Assembly (NCBI GenBank): GCA_016713875.1
Contig: JADJOI010000003.1
Location: 3,472,001 to 3,536,000, forward strand
Length of the DNA stretch: 64,000 bases
Source of the DNA: Flavobacteriales bacterium
Lineage (GTDB): Bacteria; Bacteroidota; Bacteroidia; Flavobacteriales_F; PHOS-HE28
Direction: 5' to 3'
In this document: in pieces, positions 1-7,978 of the stretch
Position numbering within the stretch: the first letter of the stretch is position 1
Layout of the letters: each line of letters starts with the position of its first letter
The notes under the pieces: generated by a model
The model's input: only the letters and a program-made list of their open reading frames with translations
The model's database searches: none
Told to the model about the DNA's origin: nothing
Position numbers and translations under genes: made by a program

Positions 1-176
1 CGTTCGTGGCGGTGGACCAGGCCGGACGACCGGTGAACGTGCCCGAAGCGGTGCCCACGAATGAAGAGGAACAGCACCGGTATGATGGGGCGTTGCGCCG
101 CAGGCAATTGCGGCTCATCCTCAGCGGCAAGATGAAGCCGGGGGAGGCCACCGAACTGAAGGCGCTCTTCGAGTAG
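1..176 (+). CDS. Acyl-CoA thioesterase (hotdog fold), C-terminal fragment
   Basis: Only the last 58 codons are in the window (first whole codon at 3). The tail reads FVAVDQAGRPVNVPEAVP followed by a charged helix (EEEQHRYDGALRRRQ). A strand ending in FVAVD followed by a Pro-rich PVPEV-like segment and a charged tail is typical of YciA/BACH-type acyl-CoA hydrolases, which cleave acyl-CoA to free acid and CoA. The catalytic Asp region lies outside the window. Its stop is 8 bases from the convergent stop of the next gene. The family call is fair; substrate cannot be judged. Confidence 0.7.
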   Translation, partial: FVAVDQAGRPVNVPEAVPTNEEEQHRYDGALRRRQLRLILSGKMKPGEATELKALFE

Positions 177-184
177 AAGCGGGG

Positions 185-547
185 TCAAAGGCCCTCCTCC
201 AAGGTCTCGGCGTCGAACAGGTCGCCGGTGGCAGTGTCCAGTGCGCGCAAGCCGAGCTCGCGCAGCAGGGCGGCGATCCCGGCCGCGCTCTGTGGGCCCC
301 CGTGCACATGCACCAGGATGTAGCGCACCTGCGAGGCATCCTCCAGATGCAGCTGCAGGCTCAGGTCCATGCCCGGTGCGTTCACGAAGAACCAGTCGCC
401 ATCCTGCGCATCGGCCATGGGGAAGACCTTGCGGATCCGCGCGGCCAGCAGGTCCCGCTCGCCGATCGGCCGGGGGCGGAAGTGCTCCGGGATCTCGTTC
501 GCCGAGCGCACGGGAGGCAGGTCCTGGATGTAGATGTCCCAGCTCAT
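185..547 (-). CDS. Conserved hypothetical protein, 120 aa
   Basis: The ATG at 547 gives a 120-residue soluble protein starting MSWDIYIQDLPPV. It has no signal peptide and no membrane segment. The centre is an alternating strand pattern (LSLQLHLEDASQVRYILVHV) followed by a helix (GIAALLRELGLRALD) and an acidic end. I do not recognise a function. The start codon overlaps the last codons of the upstream glycosyltransferase (ending at 544) by 4 bases, so the two are probably translationally coupled. Confidence 0.75.
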   Translation of the reverse strand: MSWDIYIQDLPPVRSANEIPEHFRPRPIGERDLLAARIRKVFPMADAQDGDWFFVNAPGMDLSLQLHLEDASQVRYILVHVHGGPQSAAGIAALLRELGLRALDTATGDLFDAETLEEGL

Positions 548-1587
548 GGAGCGGCAAGTTGCGCGATCCGCTGCACGTCCTGCTTCTCCATGCAGTGGAA
601 GTGGCCCTTGGGGCAGTGGCCGAAGCCCAGCTTGCTGCACGGCCGGCAGCCGAGGCCCGGCACTTCCACCACGTGGGCCTGCTGCGGAAGGGTCGGTTGA
701 TAGGGTCCCATGCCGAAGGCGGGCACGGTGCTGCCCCACACGCTGACCACGGGTCTGGCCAGCGCGCAGGCGATGTGCATGGCGCCGCTGTCGTGCGTGA
801 TCACGCTGTGCGCGGAACCGATCAGCGAGGCGCTGCCCAGCAGGTCGAAGCGGCCGGTGGCGTCGAAGACCCGGGCCCCGACAGCGTCACCGATGGCCCG
901 GGCCACCGCGCTGTCCACCTCGGAGCCGATGAGCACCATGGGCCCGGGGATGGCCTTCGCGAGCGTGATGAGCTTGTGCGGGGGCAGGCGTTTGGTGGCG
1001 TGCGCCGCGCCGATGGCCAGGGCGGTGTATCCGTTGCGGTGGCTGGCGGGCAGGATGTCCAGCGCCACGCGGCGGTCGGTGGGGATGTGCAGCTCAAGAC
1101 CCAAGTCGTCGTTCTTCGCGCCGAGCGGGGCGATCGTGCTCATGTAGCGATCGACGATATGGACGCCCTCCATGGATGAGAGTCGAGCTTCCTTCCATCT
1201 CCACCACAAACGGGACAGGACCCGCCATTTCGCCGGCGCTTGTCCGTGTCCGAAGTTCACGAGCAGCCACTTCTCAATGTTGAGCTTGGGGAAGCTCTGC
1301 GCAGGAATGCCGAGCGCGCGCTTGATCCGTGCGGTGCGCAGGTTGTGGTGCAGGTCGATCACCCGGTCGAAGCGCTCGGCCTTCAACTGCGCGATCAGCG
1401 CGCCGAGGTCGTCGCCCAGTTCATGCACCCGGCTCACGTGCGGGTTGTAGCGCAACAGGTCGGCGAAGGCGCTCTTGGTGGCCACGTGCACCTCGGCGCC
1501 CGGCACCTGCTGCTTCACACAACGCAGCACCGGGCTGGTGAGCACGATGTCGCCGATCGAGGAGAAGCGGAGGACGAGGACCTTCAT
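544..1587 (-). CDS. Glycosyltransferase family 9 (heptosyltransferase-like)
   Basis: A 347-aa protein beginning MKVLVLRFSSIGDIVLTSPVL, the classic N-terminus of ADP-heptose:LPS heptosyltransferases. The second Rossmann half holds TALAIGAAHATKRLPP and the acceptor/nucleotide motif HDSGAMHIACAL. It ends in a Cys-rich segment (CRPCSKLGFGHCPKGHFHC) seen in many Bacteroidota members of the family. The probable role is transfer of a sugar to lipid A core or another surface glycan on the cytoplasmic face of the inner membrane. The start at 1587 was chosen because an upstream extension to 1656 adds a non-family, Arg-rich tail. Donor and acceptor are unknown. Confidence 0.9.
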   Translation of the reverse strand: MKVLVLRFSSIGDIVLTSPVLRCVKQQVPGAEVHVATKSAFADLLRYNPHVSRVHELGDDLGALIAQLKAERFDRVIDLHHNLRTARIKRALGIPAQSFPKLNIEKWLLVNFGHGQAPAKWRVLSRLWWRWKEARLSSMEGVHIVDRYMSTIAPLGAKNDDLGLELHIPTDRRVALDILPASHRNGYTALAIGAAHATKRLPPHKLITLAKAIPGPMVLIGSEVDSAVARAIGDAVGARVFDATGRFDLLGSASLIGSAHSVITHDSGAMHIACALARPVVSVWGSTVPAFGMGPYQPTLPQQAHVVEVPGLGCRPCSKLGFGHCPKGHFHCMEKQDVQRIAQLAAP

Positions 1588-1675
1588 CGCGGTAAAGTTG
1601 CGCGTTCGTGCGATAGGTACCGGGACCCGCACGACACGTGACGCTGAACGCACCAATGCGCAGCTTGTCGCATTC

Positions 1676-1683
1676 TACATTCG
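1676..1683 (+). promoter_or_regulatory. -7 promoter element (TACATTCG) of tatD
   Basis: TACATTCG matches the Bacteroidota -7 consensus TAnnTTTG with one mismatch. It lies only 4 bases before the tatD ATG at 1688, so transcription would start at or next to the start codon and the mRNA would be essentially leaderless. Confidence 0.55.
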
Positions 1684-1687
1684 CCCG

Positions 1688-2461
1688 ATGTTCATCGATA
1701 CCCACGCCCACCTCTATGGCAGGCAGTTCGACGGCGACCGCGAGGAAATGCTCGCTCGCGCCATCGCCGCCGGTGTGGAGAAGTTCTTCCTGCCCAACAT
1801 CGACCTGGACAGCATCACGGGCATGAACGCGCTCGCCGCCGCGCATCCCGGGCGCTGCTTCCCCATGATGGGCCTGCACCCCTGCTCCGTGGGCGAGCAC
1901 AACGATGCGGTGATGGCCGTGCTGGAACGCGAGCTGCGCACCGGCCGCTACTGCGCGGTGGGCGAGATCGGCATCGACCTCTACTGGGACAAGACCTGGC
2001 TCGCGCAGCAGCAGGAGGTCTTCCGGCAGCACATCCGCTGGGCGAAGGAGCTGCGCCTGCCCATCGTGATCCATTGCCGCAACAGCTTTGAAGCGACCAT
2101 CGCGATCGTGGAGGAGGAGAAGAACGATGACCTGCGCGGCATCTTCCATTGCTTCGGCGGAACAGTGGAGGAGGGGCGGAGGATCCTGGCGCTGGACGGC
2201 TTCCTGCTCGGCATCGGCGGTGTGATCACCTACCCGAAGAGCGGCCTGGCCCAGGTAATGAGCGAGCTGGGACCGGAGCGCTGCGTCCTCGAGACCGATG
2301 CCCCCTACCTCGCGCCGTTGCCCCACCGCGGCAAGCGCAACGAGAGCAGCTACATCCCGTTCGTGGCCGCCGAACTGGCCAAGGCCACCGGTCGCTCCGT
2401 GGAGGAGATCGCGCGCATCACCACCGACAACGCCATGCGGTTGTTCGGGTTGAACCACTGA
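1688..2461 (+). CDS. tatD: TatD family metal-dependent DNase
   Basis: A 257-aa amidohydrolase-fold nuclease. The metal ligands are visible: DTHAHLYG near the N-terminus (HxH), EIGIDLYWD (Glu ligand), VIHCRNSF, IFHCFGG and the C-terminal ETDAPYLAP. TatD enzymes act as 3'-5' exonucleases or endonucleases on DNA and are linked to repair of oxidative damage. The ATG at 1688 starts the conserved strand MFIDTHAHL directly, and the promoter element sits just upstream. It diverges from the glycosyltransferase gene. Confidence 0.93.
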   Translation: MFIDTHAHLYGRQFDGDREEMLARAIAAGVEKFFLPNIDLDSITGMNALAAAHPGRCFPMMGLHPCSVGEHNDAVMAVLERELRTGRYCAVGEIGIDLYWDKTWLAQQQEVFRQHIRWAKELRLPIVIHCRNSFEATIAIVEEEKNDDLRGIFHCFGGTVEEGRRILALDGFLLGIGGVITYPKSGLAQVMSELGPERCVLETDAPYLAPLPHRGKRNESSYIPFVAAELAKATGRSVEEIARITTDNAMRLFGLNH

Positions 2462-2580
2462 TGGACACCGATGAACACGGATAACCCTGCGAACAGTTCG
2501 GGTATGGTCTGCCCGGCTTCTTGCATCCAGCCTTGCATTCATCCGTGTCCATCTGCGTTCATCTGTGGTTGAATCTCACT
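2459..2580. repeat. Interspersed inverted repeat (ACGGATGAACACRGAT family)
   Basis: The spacer between tatD and the asparaginase gene holds two facing arms: GATGGACACCGATGAACACGG at about 2460-2480 and its imperfect complement ATCCGTGTCCATCTGCGTTC at about 2533-2552 (18 of 23 positions pair). The first arm includes the tatD stop codon. Short sequences of this kind recur as intergenic repeats in many bacteria. A related single arm lies between actE and actF at about 25343-25366. Confidence 0.6.
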
Positions 2581-2585
2581 CGCCC

Positions 2586-3614
2586 ATGACCCAGCGTTCC
2601 GTCCTCATCATCTACACCGGAGGCACCATCGGCATGTGGGCCGACCCGCGCACCGGCGCCCTGCGCCCCATGGACCTGGAGCATCTGGAGGAGCAGGTGC
2701 CCGAGCTGGAGCGCGTGGGCGTGAAGCTCGGCTCGGTGGCCTTCGAGAAGCCCATCGACAGCAGCGACATGCGGCCCACCGACTGGGTGCGCGTGGCGCG
2801 GATCATCGGTGAGCACTACGACCGGTACGATGGCTTCGTGGTGCTGCACGGCAGCGACACCATGGCGTACACGGCCAGTGCGCTCAGCTTCCTGCTCGAG
2901 GGGCTGGGCAAGCCCGTGGTGCTCACCGGGTCGCAGCTGCCCATCGGCACCATCCGCACCGACGCGAAGGAGAACCTGATCACCGCCATCGAGATCGCCG
3001 CGGCTGCCGAGAACGGCCGGCCCATCGTGCCCGAGGTGGCGGTGTACTTCGAGTACAGTCTGTTCCGCGGCAACCGCACGGTGAAGGTGCATGCCGAGCG
3101 CTTCGAGGCCTTCCGCAGCCCCAACTACCCGCGCCTGGCCGAGGCCGGCGTGCACCTGCGCTACGACCGCAACGCCGTGCTCCCTTTGCGCACCGGCCCG
3201 CTCACCGTACACACCGGCGTGGACGACCGCGTCGGCGTGCTGCGGCTTTTCCCCGGCATCCGGCCCGACTGGGTGCGGCACGCGCTCGCCACGCCCGACC
3301 TGCGCGCCGTGGTGCTCACCACCTTCGGCAGTGGCAACGGCCCCACCGACGAGGCCTTCCTCGAGGCCCTGCGCGAGGCCACGGAGCGCGGTGTACTGCT
3401 GGTGAACACCACCCAATGCGTCGGCGGACGGGTGGAACAGGGCCGCTACCAGACCAGCCGCGCCTTTGTGGACATGGGCATGCTCAGCGCCTACGACATG
3501 ACCGTGGAGGCCGCGGTCACCAAGTTGATGTTCCTGCTGGGCCAGGGCCTTAGCGACGACCTGGTGCGCGAGCGCTTCCAGCGGCCGCTGTGCGGGGAGG
3601 TGAGCTCTGGGTAG
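2586..3614 (+). CDS. ansA: Type I L-asparaginase (cytoplasmic)
   Basis: A 342-aa asparaginase/glutaminase-fold enzyme that hydrolyses L-asparagine to aspartate and ammonia. The nucleophile motif TGGTIGM (nucleophile Thr14) and the second catalytic motif HGSDTMAYTASALSF are intact, as is the C-terminal TVEAAVTKLMFLL segment. There is no signal peptide, in keeping with the cytoplasmic type I enzyme. The start at ATG 2586 is preferred over an upstream in-frame GTG at 2565, which would add residues coded by the intergenic repeat. Confidence 0.93.
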   Translation: MTQRSVLIIYTGGTIGMWADPRTGALRPMDLEHLEEQVPELERVGVKLGSVAFEKPIDSSDMRPTDWVRVARIIGEHYDRYDGFVVLHGSDTMAYTASALSFLLEGLGKPVVLTGSQLPIGTIRTDAKENLITAIEIAAAAENGRPIVPEVAVYFEYSLFRGNRTVKVHAERFEAFRSPNYPRLAEAGVHLRYDRNAVLPLRTGPLTVHTGVDDRVGVLRLFPGIRPDWVRHALATPDLRAVVLTTFGSGNGPTDEAFLEALREATERGVLLVNTTQCVGGRVEQGRYQTSRAFVDMGMLSAYDMTVEAAVTKLMFLLGQGLSDDLVRERFQRPLCGEVSSG

Positions 3615-3629
3615 GGACAGGTTGCTCCA

Positions 3630-4529
3630 CTACTGGAGGCACAACCGTGTGTGATAGCGATGCTTGTCGGGAGCATGCAACTCCAGCAAGTAGGCCCCGC
3701 GTGGCAAGGCGGACACGTCGAGGGTCGCATCGCCACGGATCTGAACCGTTCGTATGACGCAGCCCTGCATGTTGCGGATCGTCGCGACCACCGTGGCCTG
3801 CGGTTCATCAAAGCGGATGTGCAGCTGTGTCTGAGCGGGGTTCGGGTGGATCTTGAAGCGCACCTGATCGGCGGGTTCATCGATCGAAACAATGGTCCAT
3901 GTGCAGTCATCCGCATACGGGTCGATATAGAACAAGGAGTCATGCTCATGGAAGCAGACAAGGCTGGTGCCTGCATCTGCCATGAACGATGAGTGGGTCA
4001 AGGGACCTTCCGTGCTGCCGATCCCCTCGATCCAGACCTCCGCCCATGGAAAGTCCAACGCGGTCAGATGCCATCTTCGTCGCATGGTACCATTGAGCAT
4101 GACCGTATCGAGCGCGTTTACCTGATACGCAACAGGACCCGATCCGAAGGCGGGTGGTTCAATGACGATCGTGTCACCCTCTGTACCGGTGAGGTCATAG
4201 ATGCTCAACGCGAGGCTGTCACCCGGTGGCAGGAACTTCCATACGCCCAGTTCGTCGCGAAGGGCACCCGCATAGACTTGGTCCAGGCCATCGAGGACCG
4301 TGTCTTCGTTCCATACGATCTTCTTGTGGACGAGGCCATCGATCAGTGTGTCGCCGGCCATGCCATAAACCCGCCACGGCTCCGTCGCACCCATCGACCA
4401 TAGATTCACTTGCCATCGAGCGGTCGCATCGGGGAAGATGAAGCTCCCCTGTGCTTGGACCATGGTGTCAGTGAACAGGGATAGCCCAAGTAGCGGCAGG
4501 AGCAGGGATCCAGATGGCCGGATGTCCAT
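3630..4529 (-). CDS. Secreted protein with type IX secretion C-terminal sorting domain
   Basis: A 299-aa protein with an N-terminal signal peptide (hydrophobic stretch LLLPLLGLSLF, cleavage near VQAQG). The middle is a beta-rich unknown domain. The C-terminal ~75 residues form a type A Por/T9SS sorting domain: FKIHPNPAQTQLHIRF, then an MQG/V-rich strand pattern and LPRGAYLLELH. It should therefore be exported by Sec and then cross the outer membrane through T9SS. The start at ATG 4529 is preferred over the in-frame TTG at 4538. Its stop faces the asparaginase stop 16 bases away. Confidence 0.85.
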   Translation of the reverse strand: MDIRPSGSLLLPLLGLSLFTDTMVQAQGSFIFPDATARWQVNLWSMGATEPWRVYGMAGDTLIDGLVHKKIVWNEDTVLDGLDQVYAGALRDELGVWKFLPPGDSLALSIYDLTGTEGDTIVIEPPAFGSGPVAYQVNALDTVMLNGTMRRRWHLTALDFPWAEVWIEGIGSTEGPLTHSSFMADAGTSLVCFHEHDSLFYIDPYADDCTWTIVSIDEPADQVRFKIHPNPAQTQLHIRFDEPQATVVATIRNMQGCVIRTVQIRGDATLDVSALPRGAYLLELHAPDKHRYHTRLCLQ

Positions 4530-4559
4530 GGGAGTCAAGGATCGGACTTGTGCGTTGCC

Positions 4560-4567
4560 GAAAGCTA
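4560..4567 (-). promoter_or_regulatory. Probable -7 element (TAGCTTTC) of the T9SS cargo gene
   Basis: On the minus strand the sequence reads TAGCTTTC, one mismatch from TAnnTTTG. It lies 30 bases upstream of the ATG at 4529. No clear TTTG-type -33 partner is seen. Confidence 0.35.
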
Positions 4568-4779
4568 CACCGCGTTGACGAGCGCAGCGTGAAGGACGCT
4601 GCTTGACGTTGACCTTCTCGAAGCGGTGAAGTTCCTCATGATGCCGGTTGGAGAAATGGCGCTTGATCCTCTGCGCTGCTGTTCAATGGGGCGCCTCCTT
4701 CTTGGATGATGGAGCCCTGTCTAGTGCGGCCCGGCCCTCTATCCCTCTTGCGGTCGTGAGCCATCCGCACCCATCCATG

Positions 4780-4806
4780 AACAACAAGCCCCGCTTTCGC
4801 GGGGCT
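4780..4806 (-). terminator. Intrinsic terminator of tRNA-Ser
   Basis: Perfect 8-bp stem AGCCCCGC / GCGGGGCT with a 4-base loop. On the minus strand it is followed by TTGTTGTT. It starts 6 bases beyond the tRNA 3' end. Confidence 0.85.
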
Positions 4807-4812
4807 GATCGG

Positions 4813-4900
4813 CGGAGAGAGAGGGATTCGAACCCCCGATACCCTGTTAAGGTATACGCACTTTCCAGGCGCGCGCCTTCAACCACTCGGCCATCTCTCC
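4813..4900 (-). tRNA. tRNA-Ser (anticodon GGA)
   Basis: Read on the minus strand, the acceptor stem GGAGAGA pairs with TCTCTCC, followed by discriminator G. The D-arm region is TGGCCGAGTGGTTGAAGGC, the anticodon loop is CTGGAAA (anticodon GGA), there is a long class II variable arm, and the T-loop is TTCGAAT. The length of about 88 nt fits serine. CCA is not encoded. A TACTTTCG promoter element at 4909-4916 would start the transcript only a few bases upstream. Confidence 0.95.
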
Positions 4901-4908
4901 AAGGAGCG

Positions 4909-4916
4909 CGAAAGTA
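4909..4916 (-). promoter_or_regulatory. -7 element (TACTTTCG) of tRNA-Ser
   Basis: Minus-strand TACTTTCG fits TAnnTTTG with one mismatch. It sits 8 bases upstream of the mature tRNA 5' end, leaving a very short 5' leader. Confidence 0.55.
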
Positions 4917-4956
4917 GCGAATGGGAGCATCCCTGGCCCCGCCCCTGCCCCTCCCG

Positions 4957-4964
4957 TACCTTTG
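4957..4964 (+). promoter_or_regulatory. -7 element (TACCTTTG) of dusB
   Basis: Exact TAnnTTTG match 15 bases upstream of the ATG at 4980. The predicted leader is about 10 nt. It is divergent from, and about 40 bases away from, the tRNA-Ser promoter. Confidence 0.7.
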
Positions 4965-4979
4965 CCGGCCCCTTTCCAC

Positions 4980-5972
4980 ATGCCCCGCATCGGTCCCATC
5001 GAGCTGCCGGAGTTCCCGTTGCTGCTGGCCCCCATGGAGGACGTCAGCGACCCGCCCTTCCGCGCGCTGTGCAAACAGCACGGGGCCGATCTGATGTTCA
5101 CCGAGTTCATCAGCAGCGAGGGCCTCATCCGCAAGGCCGCCAAGGGGCTGAAGAAGCTCGACATCTTCGAGGCCGAGCGCCCCATCGGCATCCAGCTTTT
5201 CGGTGGTTCCGAGGACGCCATGGAGGAGGCCGCACGCATCGCCGAGGCCGCCGGGCCCGACCTCATCGACATCAACTACGGCTGCCCCGTGCATAAGGTG
5301 GTGAGCAAGGGCGCCGGCGCCTGCCTGCTGCTCGACGTGGACAAGATGGTGCGCCTCACCGAGAAGGTGGTGAAGGCCGTGAAGCTGCCCGTGACCGTGA
5401 AGACGCGCCTGGGCTGGGACGACAAAAGCAGGAACATCATCGAAGTGGCCGAGCGCCTGCAGGATGTGGGCATCCAGGCCTTGAGCATCCACGGCCGCAC
5501 GCGCGCCCAGCTCTACAAAGGTCCGGCCGACTGGACGCTGATCGGCGAGGTGAAGAACAACCCGCGCATGCACATCCCCATCTTCGGCAACGGCGATGTG
5601 GACACGCCGGAGAAGGCCGTGGAGAACCGCGACCGTTACGGCGTGGACGGTGTGATGATCGGTCGTGCGAGCATCGGCCATCCGTGGATCTTCAACGAGA
5701 TCAAGCATTACATGGCCACGGGCACGCACCGCACGCCGCCCACCGTGGCCGACCGCGTGGAGGCCGCCCGCCAGCACCTGCTCACCTCCATCGCGTGGAA
5801 GGGTCCGTGGGAAGGCGTGGTGGAGATGCGCCGGCACTATGGCAACTACCTCAAGGGCCTGCCCAACGTGAAGGAGGTGCGGCTGCGCCTGTGCACCGAG
5901 CGTGATCCGGCGAACATCGAGGCGATCCTGGACGAGGTGAAGGCCACCCACGCGCTGGCCGCCGTGGCCTAG
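4980..5972 (+). CDS. dusB: tRNA-dihydrouridine synthase (DusB type)
   Basis: A 330-aa FMN-dependent enzyme that reduces uridine to dihydrouridine in tRNA D-loops. A TIM barrel with LLLAPMEDVSD (FMN site), DINYGCPVHKVVSKGAGA (catalytic Cys102), SIHGRTRAQLYKG, FGNGDV and GVMIGRAS is followed by a helical C-terminal domain. The ATG at 4980 follows the promoter; a TTG further upstream at 4962 lies inside the promoter element. The stop codon overlaps the stop of the convergent permease gene within CTAG. Confidence 0.94.
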   Translation: MPRIGPIELPEFPLLLAPMEDVSDPPFRALCKQHGADLMFTEFISSEGLIRKAAKGLKKLDIFEAERPIGIQLFGGSEDAMEEAARIAEAAGPDLIDINYGCPVHKVVSKGAGACLLLDVDKMVRLTEKVVKAVKLPVTVKTRLGWDDKSRNIIEVAERLQDVGIQALSIHGRTRAQLYKGPADWTLIGEVKNNPRMHIPIFGNGDVDTPEKAVENRDRYGVDGVMIGRASIGHPWIFNEIKHYMATGTHRTPPTVADRVEAARQHLLTSIAWKGPWEGVVEMRRHYGNYLKGLPNVKEVRLRLCTERDPANIEAILDEVKATHALAAVA

Positions 5973-7201
5973 GCGCTCTGGAGGAAGCGGCGGCTCAGCG
6001 CGCGCAGCGGCAGCCAGGTGGTCAGCAGCCCGATGACGGCCACGGCGCCGATCACCAGCAGCAGATCGCCGGGCAGCACCTGCACGGGGTAGCTGTCCAC
6101 CACCGAGCCGCTGAGCGTGAGCAGCCCGAAGCGTTGCTGGGCCCAGCAGAGCCCCAGCCCCAAGGCGAGGCCGGCCATGGCGCCCACGCCCACGATCAGC
6201 AGGCCTTCGATCAGGAACACGCGCCGCACCAGCCGCTCATCGGCCCCCAGCGCCATCAGCGTGCGCATGTCGACCTTCTTGTCGATCATCATCATCGTCA
6301 GCGAGGCGATGATGTTGAAGGCGCCGATGAGGCCGATGAAGCTCAGCACCACGAAGGTGAACCACTTCTCGCTGGCGTTGGTGCTGTACATCAGGGCGTT
6401 CTTCTGGTGCCGCGTGCGCACGGTGCAGCGGTCGCCCAGGGCGCTGCGGAGGGTCGCGGCGGCGCGGTCGGCATCGGCCCCTGCGGGCAGCTGTAGTTCC
6501 ACCGCGCTGGCCTCGCGCTCATAGTGCAGCAGGTTGGCGCCCAGCTCCAGTGGCAGCAGCACGTAGCGGGTGTCGAACTCCATGTTGATGCTGAAGGTGC
6601 CGCTCACCGCCACGTCCACCTGCTCGAAGGCGCGCCGCTGGTAGGTGCTCAGCTTGCGGCCGCGCACCGGAGCGCTGATGCGCAGGGGCGTCAGGATGCC
6701 GTCGTCCAGGGGCACGCCCAGGTCCATCTTGAGGCCCAGCCCCAGCAGGGCCGTGGGCCCCTGAACGCCTTCCAGCACGGGCTCGCCGCTGAACAGGTGG
6801 CGTTCCATGCCGCTCATGGCCAGGTACTGCGGCTCCACCGCCTTCAGGGTGGCCACCGCCTGCTGGCCATTGCCTTGCAGCAGCACGTTCTCCTCGATCA
6901 CCCAGCTGGCCCGCTCGGCGCCGGCGGCCGTGCGCAGCGCCTCCACGTCCAGGCTGTCGCGCCACAGGGTCTTGCCGCGGGCCGGCGTGATGGTGAGGTC
7001 CTGGTCGAAAGGGCTGTAGATGGAATCCACCAGCTGGTTGATGCCGTTCAGCGTGCTGAGCACCACCACCATGGCCCCGGTGACCACGGCCACCACCACG
7101 ATGCTGATCCAGGTGATCAGGTTGATGGCGTTGGTGCGACGCCCGGTGGCCTTGCGCGACGCCAGCAGGTAGCGCCGGGCGAAGAGGAGAGGGAGGTTCA
7201 C
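5969..7201 (-). CDS. FtsX-like ABC permease (LolC/LolE family)
   Basis: About 410 aa with the lipoprotein-release permease layout: an N-terminal membrane segment after NLPLLFARRYLLASRK (ISIVVVAVVTGAMVVVLSTL), a large periplasmic MacB-type domain, and three C-terminal membrane segments (FVVLSFIGLIGAFNIIA, LLIVGVGAMAGLALGLG, LLLVIGAVAVIGLLTTWL). With a LolD-type ATPase encoded elsewhere it should extract lipoproteins from the inner membrane. The family N-terminus corresponds to GTG 7201; GTG 7222 would add seven residues. Neither has an ATG. Confidence 0.88.
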   Translation of the reverse strand: MNLPLLFARRYLLASRKATGRRTNAINLITWISIVVVAVVTGAMVVVLSTLNGINQLVDSIYSPFDQDLTITPARGKTLWRDSLDVEALRTAAGAERASWVIEENVLLQGNGQQAVATLKAVEPQYLAMSGMERHLFSGEPVLEGVQGPTALLGLGLKMDLGVPLDDGILTPLRISAPVRGRKLSTYQRRAFEQVDVAVSGTFSINMEFDTRYVLLPLELGANLLHYEREASAVELQLPAGADADRAAATLRSALGDRCTVRTRHQKNALMYSTNASEKWFTFVVLSFIGLIGAFNIIASLTMMMIDKKVDMRTLMALGADERLVRRVFLIEGLLIVGVGAMAGLALGLGLCWAQQRFGLLTLSGSVVDSYPVQVLPGDLLLVIGAVAVIGLLTTWLPLRALSRRFLQSA

Positions 7202-7223
7202 GGCGTGAAGATCGGTGGTCACC

Positions 7224-7231
7224 TATCTTCG
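7224..7231 (+). promoter_or_regulatory. -7 element (TATCTTCG) of the 7248 gene
   Basis: One mismatch from TAnnTTTG, 16 bases upstream of ATG 7248. It overlaps the divergent 5' end of the LolC/E gene. Confidence 0.45.
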
Positions 7232-7247
7232 ATCATCGGTGAACCCG

Positions 7248-7946
7248 ATGAACCTCCGTTCAAGTCTGGTCTGCCTCACTTTGCTGCCGGTCTCGATGTT
7301 CGGTCAGTGGGAGCTGCGTGTGATGGCCGGCGGTGGTGCAGGGCGGATCCGGACGGACCTCTACCCGGTCACGGGCCGAGGGGAGTATCAGGTCGTCGAT
7401 CATCGCTTTTCCTGGTGTGTTGGCGGAACCTTGTCGCACGCGCTCTCACGCCTCCTCCAGTTCAGCACGGGCCTTCACTGGAGCTTTATCGCTGGTCACG
7501 ATGAGCACTGGCACCCAGGCGTGATGATCCGATCGACCGACCGGGCGGTGCATTCCCTGTGCCTGCCCATGATGGTGGACGTGAGCCTTTGGCGATTCCG
7601 GATCGGTACCGGACTCCAGGTGGCCACACCCCTCGTCGAACGCGGGACCTTCCGGACCTTTCCGTCCGCGAACGGGTATGGAACGCCGACCAGTGAAGAG
7701 GTCGATGACATGGGGTTGAAACACACGGACTTCGGGGCTGTGGCCAGCATCGATATCCAGCTGACGAAACTGACCCAGGCCGGTTTGCGGTACTACCATG
7801 GCCTCCAGGACGTGAAAGACCATACCGACGGGTTGATCTCCCCGCTCATGAACCAGCAGCTCGTTCTGACGTTCGGCTACCGGATATTGCCCAAGCGAAA
7901 GCCCAAGGCGAAGGAAGCACCCGTTGAACCTATGCCTACAGAATAG
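7248..7946 (+). CDS. Outer-membrane beta-barrel protein, unknown role
   Basis: A 232-aa protein with a signal peptide (MNLRSSLVCLTLLPVSMFGQ) followed by alternating hydrophobic/polar strands rich in aromatic residues (FRIGTGLQVATPLV, AGLRYYHGLQDV, LVLTFGYRILPKR). This is typical of small outer-membrane barrels (PorT/OmpW-like architecture). The last ~20 residues are Lys/Pro/Glu-rich. No specific family is recognised. It is convergent with the methyltransferase gene. Confidence 0.7.
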   Translation: MNLRSSLVCLTLLPVSMFGQWELRVMAGGGAGRIRTDLYPVTGRGEYQVVDHRFSWCVGGTLSHALSRLLQFSTGLHWSFIAGHDEHWHPGVMIRSTDRAVHSLCLPMMVDVSLWRFRIGTGLQVATPLVERGTFRTFPSANGYGTPTSEEVDDMGLKHTDFGAVASIDIQLTKLTQAGLRYYHGLQDVKDHTDGLISPLMNQQLVLTFGYRILPKRKPKAKEAPVEPMPTE

Positions 7947-7978
7947 GGTTGCTGATCACACGAGCACATGGCACTTGG

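Noticed and set aside
2565..2585. GTG start for the asparaginase seven codons upstream
   Set aside because: Those codons come from the intergenic repeat; ATG 2586 gives the family N-terminus.
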